This document shows, one piece after another, positions 24,926 to 38,772 of a DNA stretch of 64,000 nt (the first letter of the stretch is position 1; the number at the start of each line of letters is the position of its first letter). The DNA is taken from positions 2,418,001 through 2,482,000 of the forward strand of contig NZ_CP084874.1 of the NCBI RefSeq assembly GCF_020526085.1. The letters run 5' to 3'. This DNA is from Klebsiella africana (GTDB lineage: Bacteria; Pseudomonadota; Gammaproteobacteria; Enterobacterales; Enterobacteriaceae). The position numbers and the translations under genes are program-made. The notes below the pieces were generated by a model, which ran no database searches, was not told the DNA's origin, and saw only the letters and a program-made list of their open reading frames with translations.

Positions 24926-25987
24926 ATGTTAAAAGATGGATGTGCGCCGTCGGGGTCTGGCTCGTCCGAGGCGACGGCCGATTTTTATTTTAGCCACGTG
25001 ATGGCCGAACAGGCGGCGCGGGCGCGCCTGACGCTGGACGACGATCAGCTGTCGCTTATCGCCCGCCTTGACGCCCTGGGCCAGCAGCTGATGTCCGCGT
25101 CCGGCACGCCGCAGGGGCTGTACGTCTGGGGACGTACCGGGCGAGGGAAAAGCTTTATCCTCGACCACTTTTTCGCCAGCCTGCCGCTCGCCGCCAGGCG
25201 GCGGGTTCATTTTCATCACTTCTTCCGCGAACTGCACCAGCGGCTGAATGCCCCTGGGGCGCCCGGCCTGCAGACGGTGATGAGGCAGATGACCTCCGGA
25301 TGCCGCCTGCTATGCTTTGACGAATTTCATCTGCACGACCCCGGCGATGCCATGCTGATCAAAGCCTTGCTGGAACACCTCTTTCAACGCGGTATCGTGT
25401 TGCTGGCCACCTCAAACTATCCGCCGGAGATGCTGCTGCCCAACCCGCTGTATCACGATCGCTTTTTACCGTCGATCGCGCTGATCCGCGCCCATCTAAC
25501 GGTGGTGGCGCTGAACGGCGAGGAGGATTATCGCGAGCGGCATCTGAGCCAGGATAACGCCTTCTGTAGCGGGCGGCGGTGGGTGAACCCAAGCGTGCAA
25601 CAGCGCCAGCTGTACGATCTACCGTCGCTGCCTGGCGAACCCATCTCGCTGGAGGTTGGTTACCGCACCCTCCAGGCGGTCGCGGCGTCACCTGACTTGC
25701 TGCACTTCACCTTTACCCAGCTCTGTCAGGCCGCCACGGCGGTGATGGACTATCTGACGCTCTGCGAAAACTATGCCGTCTGGTTACTGGATGAGGTGCC
25801 GCCGTTGTCTACGGTGGGGCCGGCGGCCCAGCAGCGCTTTATCAACGTGATTGATGTGCTGTATGAAAAGCAGATCCGCCTGCTGCTGGTGACCCGCTGC
25901 GATCTGCAGACGCTGGTGGCCGGGGTGGAACTAGAGGATATTCAACGAACGCGGAGTCGCCTGCAACAGCTACCGCTGGCGGTGTGA
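24926..25987 (+). CDS. ZapE/AFG1-family ATPase
   Basis: A 353-residue AAA-type ATPase of the AFG1/ZapE family. Walker A is GRTGRGKS (residues 69-76), Walker B LLCFDEF (128-134), with the HFHHFFRELHQRL segment between them as in ZapE, and a sensor region LLATSNYPPEMLLPN. ZapE in E. coli supports Z-ring stability at cell division; since E. coli-type zapE lies by a different locus, this may be a second copy. AGGAGG stands seven bases before the ATG at 24926; the longer frame from 24863 lacks a ribosome site. It is convergent with katG across a shared terminator. Confidence 0.8.
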   Translation: MLKDGCAPSGSGSSEATADFYFSHVMAEQAARARLTLDDDQLSLIARLDALGQQLMSASGTPQGLYVWGRTGRGKSFILDHFFASLPLAARRRVHFHHFFRELHQRLNAPGAPGLQTVMRQMTSGCRLLCFDEFHLHDPGDAMLIKALLEHLFQRGIVLLATSNYPPEMLLPNPLYHDRFLPSIALIRAHLTVVALNGEEDYRERHLSQDNAFCSGRRWVNPSVQQRQLYDLPSLPGEPISLEVGYRTLQAVAASPDLLHFTFTQLCQAATAVMDYLTLCENYAVWLLDEVPPLSTVGPAAQQRFINVIDVLYEKQIRLLLVTRCDLQTLVAGVELEDIQRTRSRLQQLPLAV

Positions 25988-25988
25988 G

Positions 25989-26015
25989 AAAAACGCCCCG
26001 GCGGGAGCCGGGGCG
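25989..26015 (-). terminator. Terminator of katG
   Basis: A nine-base perfect hairpin, CGCCCCGGC (25994-26002) and GCCGGGGCG (26007-26015), with a four-base loop. On the minus strand it is followed by TTTTT (25993-25989), a textbook rho-independent site for katG. Confidence 0.85.
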
Positions 26016-26021
26016 ATGGGA

Positions 26022-28229
<2,208 letters not shown>

Positions 28230-28467
28230 TTACGATATACACTGCTACCAATAAGCGATATTTGAATGAGTCTACGGATTTAATAGCTAATTCCGTTCAA
28301 CGAAGGGTTAGGCAACCCCCTGGTGGGACCGCAACGGTCCGGAGATTGAGATTAACCTCATTAGTAACCATAGCCGTAACGAGACGGCAAAGGAAACGAT
28401 CTCGGAGAATCCTGTTGGCGGAATGCTAATTATTTGAGATATGACAATTTTTACTACGAATTACGCA

Positions 28468-29400
28468 TTAGCGCTGCCAGTAGGGCGGCGAGCCATACAC
28501 CGCGGAAAAATAGTCAATGACCGTCCGCACGTTGAGAGAGGGATGGCGGGTATAAGGATAAATCGCCGCGATATACGATGGCGTGTGGCTGATGGCCGCC
28601 GAGAAGCGATCCATCAGCGTGACTAATGTCCCGTTGTGCAGCGCTTCGCTAACCATCCAGTCGGGAAATAACACCACTCCCATACCGCCAATCGCCGCAG
28701 TGAGCAGGGCATCGGCATTGTTCGAGGTCATGAGCGGCGTTTGCGGAAAATGCACCCATGCCTCTTCACCCTGGCGAAACAGCCAGCGGTTGGCTCCCTG
28801 CGAACCGCCATACACCAGCGTGCGATGTTGACGCAATGCCTCCGGTGAGGCCGGGCTGCCGTACCGTGAGACATACTCCGGGGAGGCGGTCAGGTAATAG
28901 CGCTGGCTGCCAAACACCCTGGCGTGATAGCCCGCGTCCGGCAGGCTGCTGATGCGAAACAGGATATCCGTCGCGTCGCGATGGGGATCGATAAAATCGT
29001 CGGTCAGCGTCAGATCAAACTGCAGTTTGGGATGCCGGGCCGCCAGTTCCGCAAGCCAGGGGGCGATATGCCGCTGACCAAAATAGACCGGCGCATTGAT
29101 CCGCACCAGCCCGCCGGGGGCCTGTGCCCGATCCTGTAACGCCCGTTGCGCGTCGGCGTACTGTCCCAGCAGTTCCCGAGCGGACGCTGCAAAAAGGCGT
29201 CCTGCCTCGGTCGGTACTACGGCACGGGTGTTGCGGTAGAACAACTGCTGCCCAAGGGCATCTTCCAGCTGCTGGATGGTCCGCGAGATCAGCGAAGGAG
29301 AGACCCCTTCGCGGCGGGCCACTACGGAAAAACTCTGGTTATCGTAAACCGCGATGAAAAGCTGAAGGGCGCGAAAATCGACGCTGCTGGCATCGGCCAT
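28468..29400 (-). CDS. LysR-type regulator, divergent from DMT pair
   Basis: A 310-residue LysR regulator. The helix-turn-helix lies at about residues 20-45 (SFSVVARREGVSPSLISRTI), followed by an effector domain with the family pattern GLVRINAPVYFGQRHIAPWLAEL. It is most like the subgroup of YafC/AaeR-type regulators. AGGA stands eight bases before the ATG. It is divergent from two small transporter genes with a gap of 99 bases, so they are the likely targets, with autoregulation usual in the family. Confidence 0.85.
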   Translation of the reverse strand: MADASSVDFRALQLFIAVYDNQSFSVVARREGVSPSLISRTIQQLEDALGQQLFYRNTRAVVPTEAGRLFAASARELLGQYADAQRALQDRAQAPGGLVRINAPVYFGQRHIAPWLAELAARHPKLQFDLTLTDDFIDPHRDATDILFRISSLPDAGYHARVFGSQRYYLTASPEYVSRYGSPASPEALRQHRTLVYGGSQGANRWLFRQGEEAWVHFPQTPLMTSNNADALLTAAIGGMGVVLFPDWMVSEALHNGTLVTLMDRFSAAISHTPSYIAAIYPYTRHPSLNVRTVIDYFSAVYGSPPYWQR

Positions 29401-29499
29401 CTGTGCAATTCCTGCAAAAGTGTTTCCTTCATTATACCGTTTATTACATCGCCACGCTGCTTTATGCTCTGCCGCCTGTTGTTCAGAGGAGGCGCAGTA

Positions 29500-29934
29500 A
29501 TGGCGTTATTATTCATTTTATTAGTGATAGCCGGCGGCATGGGATTATCGGTCGAGGCGGGCCTGCTGGGGCCGCTGGCGAGCCAGGTAGGGGATCTGTG
29601 GGCAACCATGAGCATCTTTGGGATTGGCGCAGTGTTAACCTTTTTTCTGATGCTGTTTTTCAGCCCACGCAGCAGCCCGTCCTTCTTTTCGCTGCCCGGC
29701 TGGCAACTCACCGGCGGCCTGCTGGGCGCGGGGTACGTGGTGATCTTGACCGTGGCGACGCCGGTGATTGGTATTGCCATGACCATGATCGGCATTCTGG
29801 CGGGTCAGGTGGCGAAAAGCCTGGCGATCGACCATTTCGGGCTGTTCGGCAGCCCACGGCGCAAAATCGATCCGCGACGCGCCGTAGCGCTGGGGTTGAT
29901 TATGGCGGCGTTACTGCTGGTGGCCCTGGGTTAA
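29500..29934 (+). CDS. Half-size DMT transporter (YdcZ/DUF606 family), first copy
   Basis: A 144-residue inner-membrane protein with about five hydrophobic helices. Starting with MALLFILLVIAGGMGLSVEAGLLGPLA, it fits the DUF606 (YdcZ) group of the drug/metabolite transporter superfamily. GAGGAGGCG lies just before the ATG. It is followed nine bases later by a related gene. Half-size DMT proteins usually pair, so the two likely form a heterodimer. Substrate unknown. Confidence 0.75.
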   Translation: MALLFILLVIAGGMGLSVEAGLLGPLASQVGDLWATMSIFGIGAVLTFFLMLFFSPRSSPSFFSLPGWQLTGGLLGAGYVVILTVATPVIGIAMTMIGILAGQVAKSLAIDHFGLFGSPRRKIDPRRAVALGLIMAALLLVALG

Positions 29935-29943
29935 GGAGTAAAA

Positions 29944-30420
29944 ATGAGTACGCTGATAATTATTCTGGCGCTGTGCGGCGGCGCATTGCTTAGCATTCAG
30001 GCGGCGATAAACGGCCGTCTTGGCAGCCAGGTGGGGGTGTTTCGCAGCGCCTTTTTAACCTTTGCCACCGGCGCGCTGGTGACCGGATTACTGATCCTGT
30101 TTTTTGCTCCGGCGACGTCGGTAACGCTACTACAGGTGCCTAAGTGGCAGCTGCTGGGCGCTTTTTGCGGTGTGCCCTACATCGTCATTATGGTGCTGGC
30201 GGTGCAGCGGATAGGCACCGCGACGGCCACCGTGGCGGTGATCTTTGGCCAGCTGACGATGAGCTTGCTAATCGACAACTTTGGCTGGCTGGGCAACAGC
30301 ACGATGGCGTTCTCGCCTGCGCGACTGGCGGCGGTGATATGCCTGGCCCTGGCGCTGTACTTAATCTATACCTCAGGGAAGTCGGCTGCCTCCGACAAGG
30401 CGGCCCGCGCAGAACAGTGA
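29944..30420 (+). CDS. Half-size DMT transporter (YdcZ/DUF606 family), second copy
   Basis: A 158-residue inner-membrane protein of the same DUF606 family (ALLSIQAAINGRLGSQVGVFRSAFLTFATG is the family signature, and VAVIFGQLTMSLLIDNFGW its second half). AAGGAG precedes the ATG. It begins nine bases after its partner and is related but not identical in sequence, which supports a heteromeric exporter or importer controlled by the divergent LysR protein. Confidence 0.78.
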   Translation: MSTLIIILALCGGALLSIQAAINGRLGSQVGVFRSAFLTFATGALVTGLLILFFAPATSVTLLQVPKWQLLGAFCGVPYIVIMVLAVQRIGTATATVAVIFGQLTMSLLIDNFGWLGNSTMAFSPARLAAVICLALALYLIYTSGKSAASDKAARAEQ

Positions 30421-30427
30421 GCCGCGC

Positions 30428-30465
30428 CGACGCGTCGGGCAACGTGAATACAGTCTGACGCGTCA
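30428..30465. promoter_or_regulatory. Paired GACGCGTC palindromes before PBP2 paralog
   Basis: Two 10-base palindromes, CGACGCGTCG (30428-30437) and TGACGCGTCA (30456-30465), lie 28 bases apart centre to centre and about 155-190 bases before the start of the second PBP2 gene. Each is followed by GGGCAA. They may be regulator sites; this is visual evidence only. Confidence 0.35.
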
Positions 30466-30618
30466 CGGGCAAGGTTAAGAATAACGATCCCTCTAACATG
30501 CTGAAACATTTCTGCCAGATCATTAGCAACCTTTCAGTAGGGCTGACGCTGCGATAAGGCTATGCTTCCCGGCCGTTACGCCGTTGGCTTTTCCAGTGAT
30601 TCAGGTGATGTACCGCTA

Positions 30619-32529
30619 ATGCCCCTTTTGAGAGATGAAATTCGCGACCACTCCGCGGAAGAGATGCTGTTTATCCGCCGGGCCGCAATTGCTTTTCTGC
30701 TGGTGGTGGTCTGCTTTGGCGTGCTGATCGTTAACCTCTACCATCTGCAGGTGGAGCAGCATGATTTCTACCAGACCCGGTCAAACCAGAACGACATCAA
30801 AATGCTGCCTATCGCCCCCAGCCGCGGGCTGATATTCGATCGCAACGGCATTCCGCTGGTGCAGAATATTACCCTGTATCGCCTGCAGGTGATCCCGAGC
30901 AAAATTCCCGATATGGCCGCGCTGTTGCAGCAGCTGACGCCTATCGTCGACCTGACGCCGGACGACATCGCCAGCTTTCGCGACGATATGCACCACACCA
31001 GCCGCTATAAAGCGGTCACCCTTAAGTCAGACCTCAGCGATGTGGAGGTGGCCCGCTTCGCGGTCAACGAATTCCGTTTTCCCGGCGTGACGGTGGAGAG
31101 CTATCAGCAACGGGAATACCCCTATGGCGCAGAGCTGGCGCACGTGGTGGGTTATGTGTCGAAAATTAACGACAGCGATCTGCAGCGGCTGGCGAAAAAC
31201 GGCGAAGAGGAGAACTATGCCGCCGACCGCAACATCGGTAAGCAGGGCATCGAGGGCTATTACGAAAAAGCGCTGCACGGCACCACCGGCTATCAGGAAG
31301 TGGAGGTGGATAACCACGGCCGGGTAGTGCGTCTGCTGAAAGAGGTGCCGCCGGTGGCCGGAAAAAACCTCTATCTGACTCTCGACCTTCATCTCCAGCA
31401 GTACATTGAGTCGGTGCTGAAGGGACAGCGGGCGGCAGTAGTGGTGGTCGACCCGCGGGATGGCGGCGTGCTGGCAATGGTCTCCAGTCCCAGCTACGAT
31501 CCTAATCCGTTCGTCAAAGGTATCGGTTATCAGGCCTATAAATCGCTGCTGGAGAATCCGGACCGGCCGCTGATCAACCGCGTCACCCAGGGGCTGTATC
31601 CCCCGGCCTCGACGGTCAAACCCTATATGGCGCTGTCGGCGCTGTCTGCAGGTGTGATCACGCCGAACACCACCTTCTTCGGGGCGCCGACGTGGACGCT
31701 GCCGGGTACGCAACGCCGCTACCGCGACTGGCTGAAAACCGGCCACGGCATGCTCAACGTGACTAAAGCCATCGAAGAGTCAGCTGACACCTTTTTCTAT
31801 CAGGTCGCCTTCGAGATGGGCATTGACCGGATCCATGAGTGGCTGAGCAAATTCGGTTACGGTCAGTCCACCGGTATCGACCTTAATGAGGAGTACGCCG
31901 GGGTACTGCCGAGCCGGGAGTGGAAACAGCGGGTGCATAAAAAGCCATGGTATCAGGGGGACACCATCTCGGTCGGCATCGGCCAGGGGTACTGGATCGC
32001 GACCCCGATCCAGATGGTGAAGGCGCTTACCACCCTGCTGAACAACGGTAAGGTGCAGGATCCGCACCTACTCTATTCGATGAAGCAGGGCAACCATGTG
32101 GAACGCTATCAGCAGCCGGCGGACCTGCCGCAGGTGGGCGATCCGAAATCCCCGTACTGGGGCATTGTGCGCAACGGCATGTACGGCATGGCGAATCTGC
32201 CCAACGGCACTGGCTATAAGCTGTTCCATACCGCGCCGTATCAGATTGCGGCGAAGTCCGGGACCTCGCAGGTCTTCAGCCTGAAGCAAAACCAGACCTA
32301 TAACGCCAAAATGATCCCGGTACGTTTGCGCGACCATATCTTCTACACCCTGTTTGCCCCTTACCAGCATCCGAAGGTGGCGATGGCGCTGATTCTGGAG
32401 AACGGCGGCGGGGATGGGGTGGTGGCCGGACCGACGGCGCGCGCCATCCTGGATCATATTTTCGTCCCGCAGCAGGCATCGTCGGCGGCAGCTGATGTAC
32501 CGCAGCGTGACAGCGCGGACGCCCAGTAA
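30619..32529 (+). CDS. Second penicillin-binding protein 2 (MrdA paralog)
   Basis: A 636-residue class B transpeptidase for elongation. A short cytoplasmic tail, one membrane helix (about residues 17-40), a dimerisation region and the transpeptidase domain with Ser331-Thr-Val-Lys334, the SAD motif (388-390) and KSGT (546-549) follow the spacing of E. coli PBP2. It differs widely from MrdA outside these, as do the extra PBPs of Salmonella (PBP2-SAL), which work in acidic conditions. The rodA neighbour of true mrdA is absent. The ATG at 30619 gives MPLLRDEIRDHSAEE, which aligns with MrdA; the longer frame from 30562 adds 19 residues without support. Confidence 0.88.
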   Translation: MPLLRDEIRDHSAEEMLFIRRAAIAFLLVVVCFGVLIVNLYHLQVEQHDFYQTRSNQNDIKMLPIAPSRGLIFDRNGIPLVQNITLYRLQVIPSKIPDMAALLQQLTPIVDLTPDDIASFRDDMHHTSRYKAVTLKSDLSDVEVARFAVNEFRFPGVTVESYQQREYPYGAELAHVVGYVSKINDSDLQRLAKNGEEENYAADRNIGKQGIEGYYEKALHGTTGYQEVEVDNHGRVVRLLKEVPPVAGKNLYLTLDLHLQQYIESVLKGQRAAVVVVDPRDGGVLAMVSSPSYDPNPFVKGIGYQAYKSLLENPDRPLINRVTQGLYPPASTVKPYMALSALSAGVITPNTTFFGAPTWTLPGTQRRYRDWLKTGHGMLNVTKAIEESADTFFYQVAFEMGIDRIHEWLSKFGYGQSTGIDLNEEYAGVLPSREWKQRVHKKPWYQGDTISVGIGQGYWIATPIQMVKALTTLLNNGKVQDPHLLYSMKQGNHVERYQQPADLPQVGDPKSPYWGIVRNGMYGMANLPNGTGYKLFHTAPYQIAAKSGTSQVFSLKQNQTYNAKMIPVRLRDHIFYTLFAPYQHPKVAMALILENGGGDGVVAGPTARAILDHIFVPQQASSAAADVPQRDSADAQ

Positions 32530-32640
32530 GCGGCTGGACTTATTCCGGACGCGCATCGTTCATAGATATTGGTTATTTGTCCCGCGGCTTTCCGGGCGGC
32601 ATAGTGATGGCAGGAACATGACCCGGAGTGAGGAGGAAGA

Positions 32641-33378
32641 GTGACACGTAACCGATTACTGCTGGTCCAGACCGGCACGCCGCCGACGGCCATTCGCCAG
32701 GCGCATGGCGATCTGCCGCACTGGTTCCGTACGCTGCTGGCGCCGTGGCAGACACAGCTCACCGCGGTGCGGGTATTTGAAGATGAACCGCTGCCGGTGC
32801 CGGATAACCAGACCATAGCGGTGCTGACCGGCTCGTGGGCGATGGTGACCGATCGTCTGGCGTGGAGCGAACGGACCGCCGACTGGATCCGTCAGGCAGT
32901 GGCTATCGATATGCCGCTGTTTGGCGTGTGCTATGGCCATCAACTGATGGCCCATGCTCTGGGGGGCGAGGTGGCGTATCATCCTGCCGGGCGGGAAAGC
33001 GGCAGCCAAACCATTACGCTGTCGCCATGGGGTGTCGATGACCCGCTGCTGAGCGGCCTGCCGGCCACATTTCCTGCGCATCTGAGCCATTTGCAAACCG
33101 TGACCCGTTTGCCGGAAGGGGCCACGGTGCTGGCCGCGTCCTCCCACGATCCGCATCAGATTGTGCGCTACGGGCCGCACGCGGTCTCCACGCAGTTTCA
33201 CCCGGAGTTCACCGCGCCGATAGCCCGCTCGCTGATCCGCCACCGGGAGGCGGTACTGAAGACAGAGGGCATTGACGCGCAGCGGTTACACGACGAGGTG
33301 CAGGAGAGCCCGCAGGGCGCGGCGATCCTTACGCGCTTCGTCAGCGCTTTTCTGACCCCGGATGCCCCCGGCCATTAA
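32641..33378 (+). CDS. Class I glutamine amidotransferase-like protein
   Basis: A 245-residue stand-alone glutaminase-type domain (GMP synthase-like). The nucleophile is Cys97 in FGVCYGHQLMAHALGG, with His187 and Glu189 in QFHPEF completing the triad. Such solitary proteins may serve as gamma-glutamyl peptidases or as the amidotransferase partner of an unlinked synthase. The GTG start has GAGGAGGAAGA directly upstream. It lies 111 bases after the PBP2 paralog on the same strand. Its last 38 bases overlap the end of pqqF on the other strand. Confidence 0.8.
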   Translation: MTRNRLLLVQTGTPPTAIRQAHGDLPHWFRTLLAPWQTQLTAVRVFEDEPLPVPDNQTIAVLTGSWAMVTDRLAWSERTADWIRQAVAIDMPLFGVCYGHQLMAHALGGEVAYHPAGRESGSQTITLSPWGVDDPLLSGLPATFPAHLSHLQTVTRLPEGATVLAASSHDPHQIVRYGPHAVSTQFHPEFTAPIARSLIRHREAVLKTEGIDAQRLHDEVQESPQGAAILTRFVSAFLTPDAPGH

Positions 33379-35658
33379 TCCCTGTCGTGAACAGCACCTG
33401 CCAGCGGCGACGCCGGCGGGCCATTTCGCGGGCCAGGTCGGCCATCTCTTCCACGCGCAGCGCGTCAACCGCCTGCGGCGTTAGCTCTGGTAAACCATAC
33501 TCCTGACGCAGGGCGGCCAACGCCCGCGCCTCTGGCGGCCTCCTGGCGCGGATCTGAGCGGCCAGGCGCTGCTGTAGCGGTCTGAAGGTCGCCTCATCCA
33601 TGGGGGCCAGCTGGCGCAGAAAGTCTTTACCACAGCGCAGCAATTCCCCGGCGCGGCGATCCGGGGACTGGAGCGCCATCAGCAGCCCGTCGCGATCGGC
33701 GACCCGCTGATAGCGGCAGCTCACCACATAGCCAATCTGCTGCTCCACCCGCAGGCGCTGGAAAAATAGCGGCTCACAATGCTGCGCCAGCAGCCGCAGG
33801 GCCGCCAGCGAGGCGCCATCCGGCAGCGGAATAAAGACCAGCAGCGCCGTATCGCCTCCTGGATAAACCAACCGTTCGACGCCATGGCGGCAGGACGCCG
33901 CGGGATTGGGGGAGGGATTTACCGGGCCGCTAAGCAGGCTCAGCTGGCGCGCTACCCACTGCGCATCTTCCGTGCTGCCGCCGGCCAGGGCCGCCAGCCA
34001 ACCTTTCTGATGTCCGGTGGCACCCAGCCGTTCGGGGAGTTGAGCCATGAGATGACGAATAGCGATACTTTCCGGCGGTGGGGTCAGCGAGGCGACCGGG
34101 AGTGCGAGCTGATGCAGGATGGCCTGCAGGATTGCGTTCGGCCGTCGGCCGGGCTCTGGCAGCTGGAGGGTCAACTGCCAGCTGCCGTCGAACAGATGCC
34201 ACTCGCCGTGTCCCCCGGCGTGGCGCAGGGCGGCAAGCAGTGGGCGCAGCGGTTCCCCACGCGCCAGCCCCTCGGCCTGAGCGGGCGAGCAGTAGAAGGG
34301 CGGTCGCAGCAGGAGCGTCGGCGGTTCTCCTGGTGACGGGAGGTGGAGCAGCGGCGCGGCTTTCTCCGGGCATTCGGCAACGAGGTCGCCAGCGGCCTGC
34401 GGATAAAAAGCGAACGCCAGTGCCGGGTCAGACACCGGGTGGCGGCGCCAGCGGCTAAGCGGCAGGCTAAAGCCTTGGGTGGCAACAGGCTCCCCTGGGG
34501 AAACGGTCTGACAGGCCAGGCTAACCGACGGGGCGGCCAGCAGGGCGGCGCAAAAATTGGCGAACCCGGCGGGCGACGCGCCGGGGGCAAAGCCGAATGC
34601 CCGCTGGCGCAGCTGGTCGAGGGGCGACAGCGCCTGAAAACGGCGCCGGGATAGCTGATAGTAGTGTTGCTGCTGCTCAGGCGTCGTTTGCTGTAGCGCC
34701 TGCAGCCAGTGGGTTATCTGCCGGTCGACCTCTTCCTGGCGGTCGCTGGTGAAAATCAGCGCCAGCCAGCCGAGGTGCCGATCCTGATACAGCCAGTTCA
34801 GCGCCACGTCCTCGGCCAGCCGGCGCTGGCGCAGGCCGGCCATCAGGCTGCCGGGGGCTTCATCGAGCAAAAACTCGCGTAATAAAGTGACGTTGTCACT
34901 TAAGGCGATCAGCGGACAGCGCCACAGGGCGGGGCGAGAGGCGACCGCCAGCTGCAGTTCAGTGGTCTCGCCCAGGTGTAGCGGCGGCGCCGACTGCGGC
35001 GCCTCGCCCGTGGCAAGGCCGGCGGCGAAACGGGCCGCCAGCTCGCCGAGCGCCTCCAGCGACTGCGGCCCCTGCAGCCAGAGCTGCATCCGGCGGGCGA
35101 CGTAATGGGTGCGGTGAAAATCGCCTAAGGCAGCCTGCAACGCAGAGAGATCGCCCGTCAGCGCGTCGGCGCTGCCTACCTGAAAGCGGCGAAAGGCCGT
35201 GGGCGCGCTGGCGACATGACGCACCGCGGCTTCCCGGCGCGACGGCTCATGCTGCTGGATCAGGCGGTACTCGGCGTCAATCACCGCCACTTCGCGCTGA
35301 ATATCTTCCCTGAGCAGCCGCGGCGCCTGCAGCATCTCCTGCAGACGCGCAACACCCTCCGCCAGCTCCCCGGCGGCGACCTCGAAAAAGAACGCGCTGT
35401 GGCGGGCCAGGGTGGTGGCATTCACGCTTCCGCCCTGGCGCTGCACCCAGCCCATCAGCCGGTCATCATCCTTGTAGCGCTCACCGCCGTAAAACAGCAG
35501 GTGTTCCAGCAGGTGCGCCAGCCCAGGGAAGCGCGACGGTTCGTGGTGGCTGCCGGCGGCGACCCGCGCCAGGGCAGCCGCGCGATCCGCTTGCGGGTGA
35601 TGCACCAGGGTGGCCTGCAGGCCGCCCGGCAAAGTGACGGTGCGGGTCGCCAGCGTCA

Positions 35659-35659
<1 letters not shown>
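33341..35659 (-). CDS. pqqF: PQQ biosynthesis protease PqqF
   Basis: A 772-residue M16 zinc peptidase of the insulinase family that processes the PqqA peptide. The inverted zinc motif HLLEH (residues 49-53) is complete, and the rest shows two pairs of M16 domains. It is the last gene of the pqq cluster. The start at 35659 (MTLATRTVTL) uses TAATG, overlapping the pqqE stop. The longer frame beginning 35794 lies inside pqqE. The end overlaps the amidotransferase gene by 38 bases. Confidence 0.92.
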
Positions 35660-37066
<1,407 letters not shown>

Positions 37067-37068
37067 GA

Positions 37069-37824
37069 TTACACCAGTCGGGTCGTGTGCCAGGCCGCCT
37101 TGTCGGTGACCGTATGATAGGGCGGGCGCTGCAGGGCATAGGCCATGGTCATGGCGTCGAGCATCGACCATAAAATGTCGAGCTTAAACTGCAGGATCTC
37201 CAGCATCCGGTTCTGTTTTTCAGCGCTGTCGCAGTAGGCCTTCGCCAGCGCCAGACCATGCTCAACGTCGCGGTTGGCCTGGCTCAAACGGCTGCGGAAG
37301 TAAAAATAGCCTTCCTCTTTGATCCACGGATAGTGCTGCGGCCAGCTGTCGAGACGCGACTGATGGATCTGCGGAGCGAACAGCTCGGTCAGGGAGCTGC
37401 AGGCCGCCTCCTGCCAGCAGGCGCGACGGGCGAAATTAAGATAGGCATCCACCGCGAAGCGCACGCCGGGCAGCACGTGACGCTCGCTGAGCAGATCGTC
37501 GCGGCTCAGACCGACCGCTTCCCCCAGCCGCAGCCAGGCTTCTATCCCACCGTCCTCGCCGTGGCTGCCGTCGTGGTCGAGGATCCGCTGCACCCATTTG
37601 CGCCGGGTCTGTGCGTCCGGGCAGTTGGCCATAATCGCTGCGTCTTTCAGCGGAATGGTGGTCTGGTAATAAAACCGGTTCGCCACCCAGCCCTGAATTT
37701 GCTCGCGGGTCGCGTCGCCGTTATGCATGGCGATGTGGTAAGGGTGGTGAATATGGTAGAAGGCGCCTTTGGCCCGCAGAGCCTCTTCAAAGGCCTGCGG
37801 CGACAGCGTGTCGGTGATCAGCAT
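37069..37824 (-). CDS. pqqC: PQQ synthase PqqC
   Basis: A 251-residue cofactorless oxidase that does the final ring closure and eight-electron oxidation to PQQ. The helical fold, related to heme oxygenase/TenA, keeps [27 protein letters not shown] and [17 protein letters not shown] with the active-site His and Tyr residues. It overlaps the end of pqqB by seven bases. Confidence 0.95.
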   Translation of the reverse strand: MLITDTLSPQAFEEALRAKGAFYHIHHPYHIAMHNGDATREQIQGWVANRFYYQTTIPLKDAAIMANCPDAQTRRKWVQRILDHDGSHGEDGGIEAWLRLGEAVGLSRDDLLSERHVLPGVRFAVDAYLNFARRACWQEAACSSLTELFAPQIHQSRLDSWPQHYPWIKEEGYFYFRSRLSQANRDVEHGLALAKAYCDSAEKQNRMLEILQFKLDILWSMLDAMTMAYALQRPPYHTVTDKAAWHTTRLV

Positions 37825-38744
37825 GCGGTATCCTGAAGGGTGATTGCCATCCCGTCCCAGCTCACTTCAATCCCCTGTTGCGTTAGCGCCTGGCGCTGGG
37901 GAGAGTGCTCGTTAAGGATCGGGTTGGTGTTATTGATATGAATGAGAATTTTGCGTTTTGCCGGCAGGGAGGCCAGCAGGGCCATCATCCCGTGCTCATC
38001 GCCGAGCGCCAGGTGGCCCATATCGCGCCCGGTATTGCGTCCGACGCCGGCGGCCTGCAGCTCGTCATCCTGCCAGACGGTGCCGTCGATCAGCAGACCG
38101 TCCGCTTTTTGCAGCCACGGCAGAAGGGTTTCATCCGGCTCACCCAGCCCCGGGGCATAGAACAGCGTCTGCCCGTTGCGGCGGTTTTCGATAAACAGCG
38201 CCACGTTATGGCCCGGCAGCGGCCGGTCGCGATACGGCGAATAGGGCGGCGCGTTGCTGGCGATAGGCACCGCGGTAAACTGCAAATCAGGACAGGCGTC
38301 AACGGTAAAAGGCTGCTGCGGGGCGATAGGGTGATGCACCAGGCCGCCGTTCCAGTGTCGCAGCATGGTAAACACCGGGAAGCCGGTGGAGAGATCCTCA
38401 TGCACCTCCGGCGTGCACCACACCTGGTGCGGGCAGCCTTCGCGCAGGCTCAACAGTCCGGTGGTGTGGTCGATCTGGCTGTCGGTGAGAATAATGCCGC
38501 CGATATGCGTCCCGCGCAGCACGCCGGGGTTATTTAACTCGGGGGTATGGGCAATCTGCTGGCTGATATCCGGCGAGGCGTTGCACAGCACCCACTCTTT
38601 GCCGTTATCGCTGACGATAATCGACGACTGGGTGCGGGCGGTTGCCTGAATGGTGCCATCGCGCAGACCCTGACAGTTGGCGCAGTTGCAGTTCCATTGC
38701 GGGAAACCGCCGCCGGCGGCGGAGCCGAGGACTTTAATGAACAT
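37818..38744 (-). CDS. pqqB: PQQ biosynthesis protein PqqB
   Basis: A 308-residue protein of the metallo-beta-lactamase fold, now thought to be an iron hydroxylase acting on the cross-linked Tyr. The start is the typical [21 protein letters not shown], followed by the C-x-C-x2-C motif, and the metal site region [13 protein letters not shown]. It begins 54 bases after the pqqA stop, beyond a small hairpin. Confidence 0.94.
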   Translation of the reverse strand: MFIKVLGSAAGGGFPQWNCNCANCQGLRDGTIQATARTQSSIIVSDNGKEWVLCNASPDISQQIAHTPELNNPGVLRGTHIGGIILTDSQIDHTTGLLSLREGCPHQVWCTPEVHEDLSTGFPVFTMLRHWNGGLVHHPIAPQQPFTVDACPDLQFTAVPIASNAPPYSPYRDRPLPGHNVALFIENRRNGQTLFYAPGLGEPDETLLPWLQKADGLLIDGTVWQDDELQAAGVGRNTGRDMGHLALGDEHGMMALLASLPAKRKILIHINNTNPILNEHSPQRQALTQQGIEVSWDGMAITLQDTAC

Positions 38745-38772
38745 GAAGACGGACCGGGTAATGAATGAAGGT

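Noticed and set aside
28300..28360. Hairpin GGACCG-CAA-CGGTCC near the katG promoter as a possible riboswitch or small RNA
   Set aside because: It is only a six-base stem with no conserved motif of a known RNA family; an OxyR site could not be identified either.
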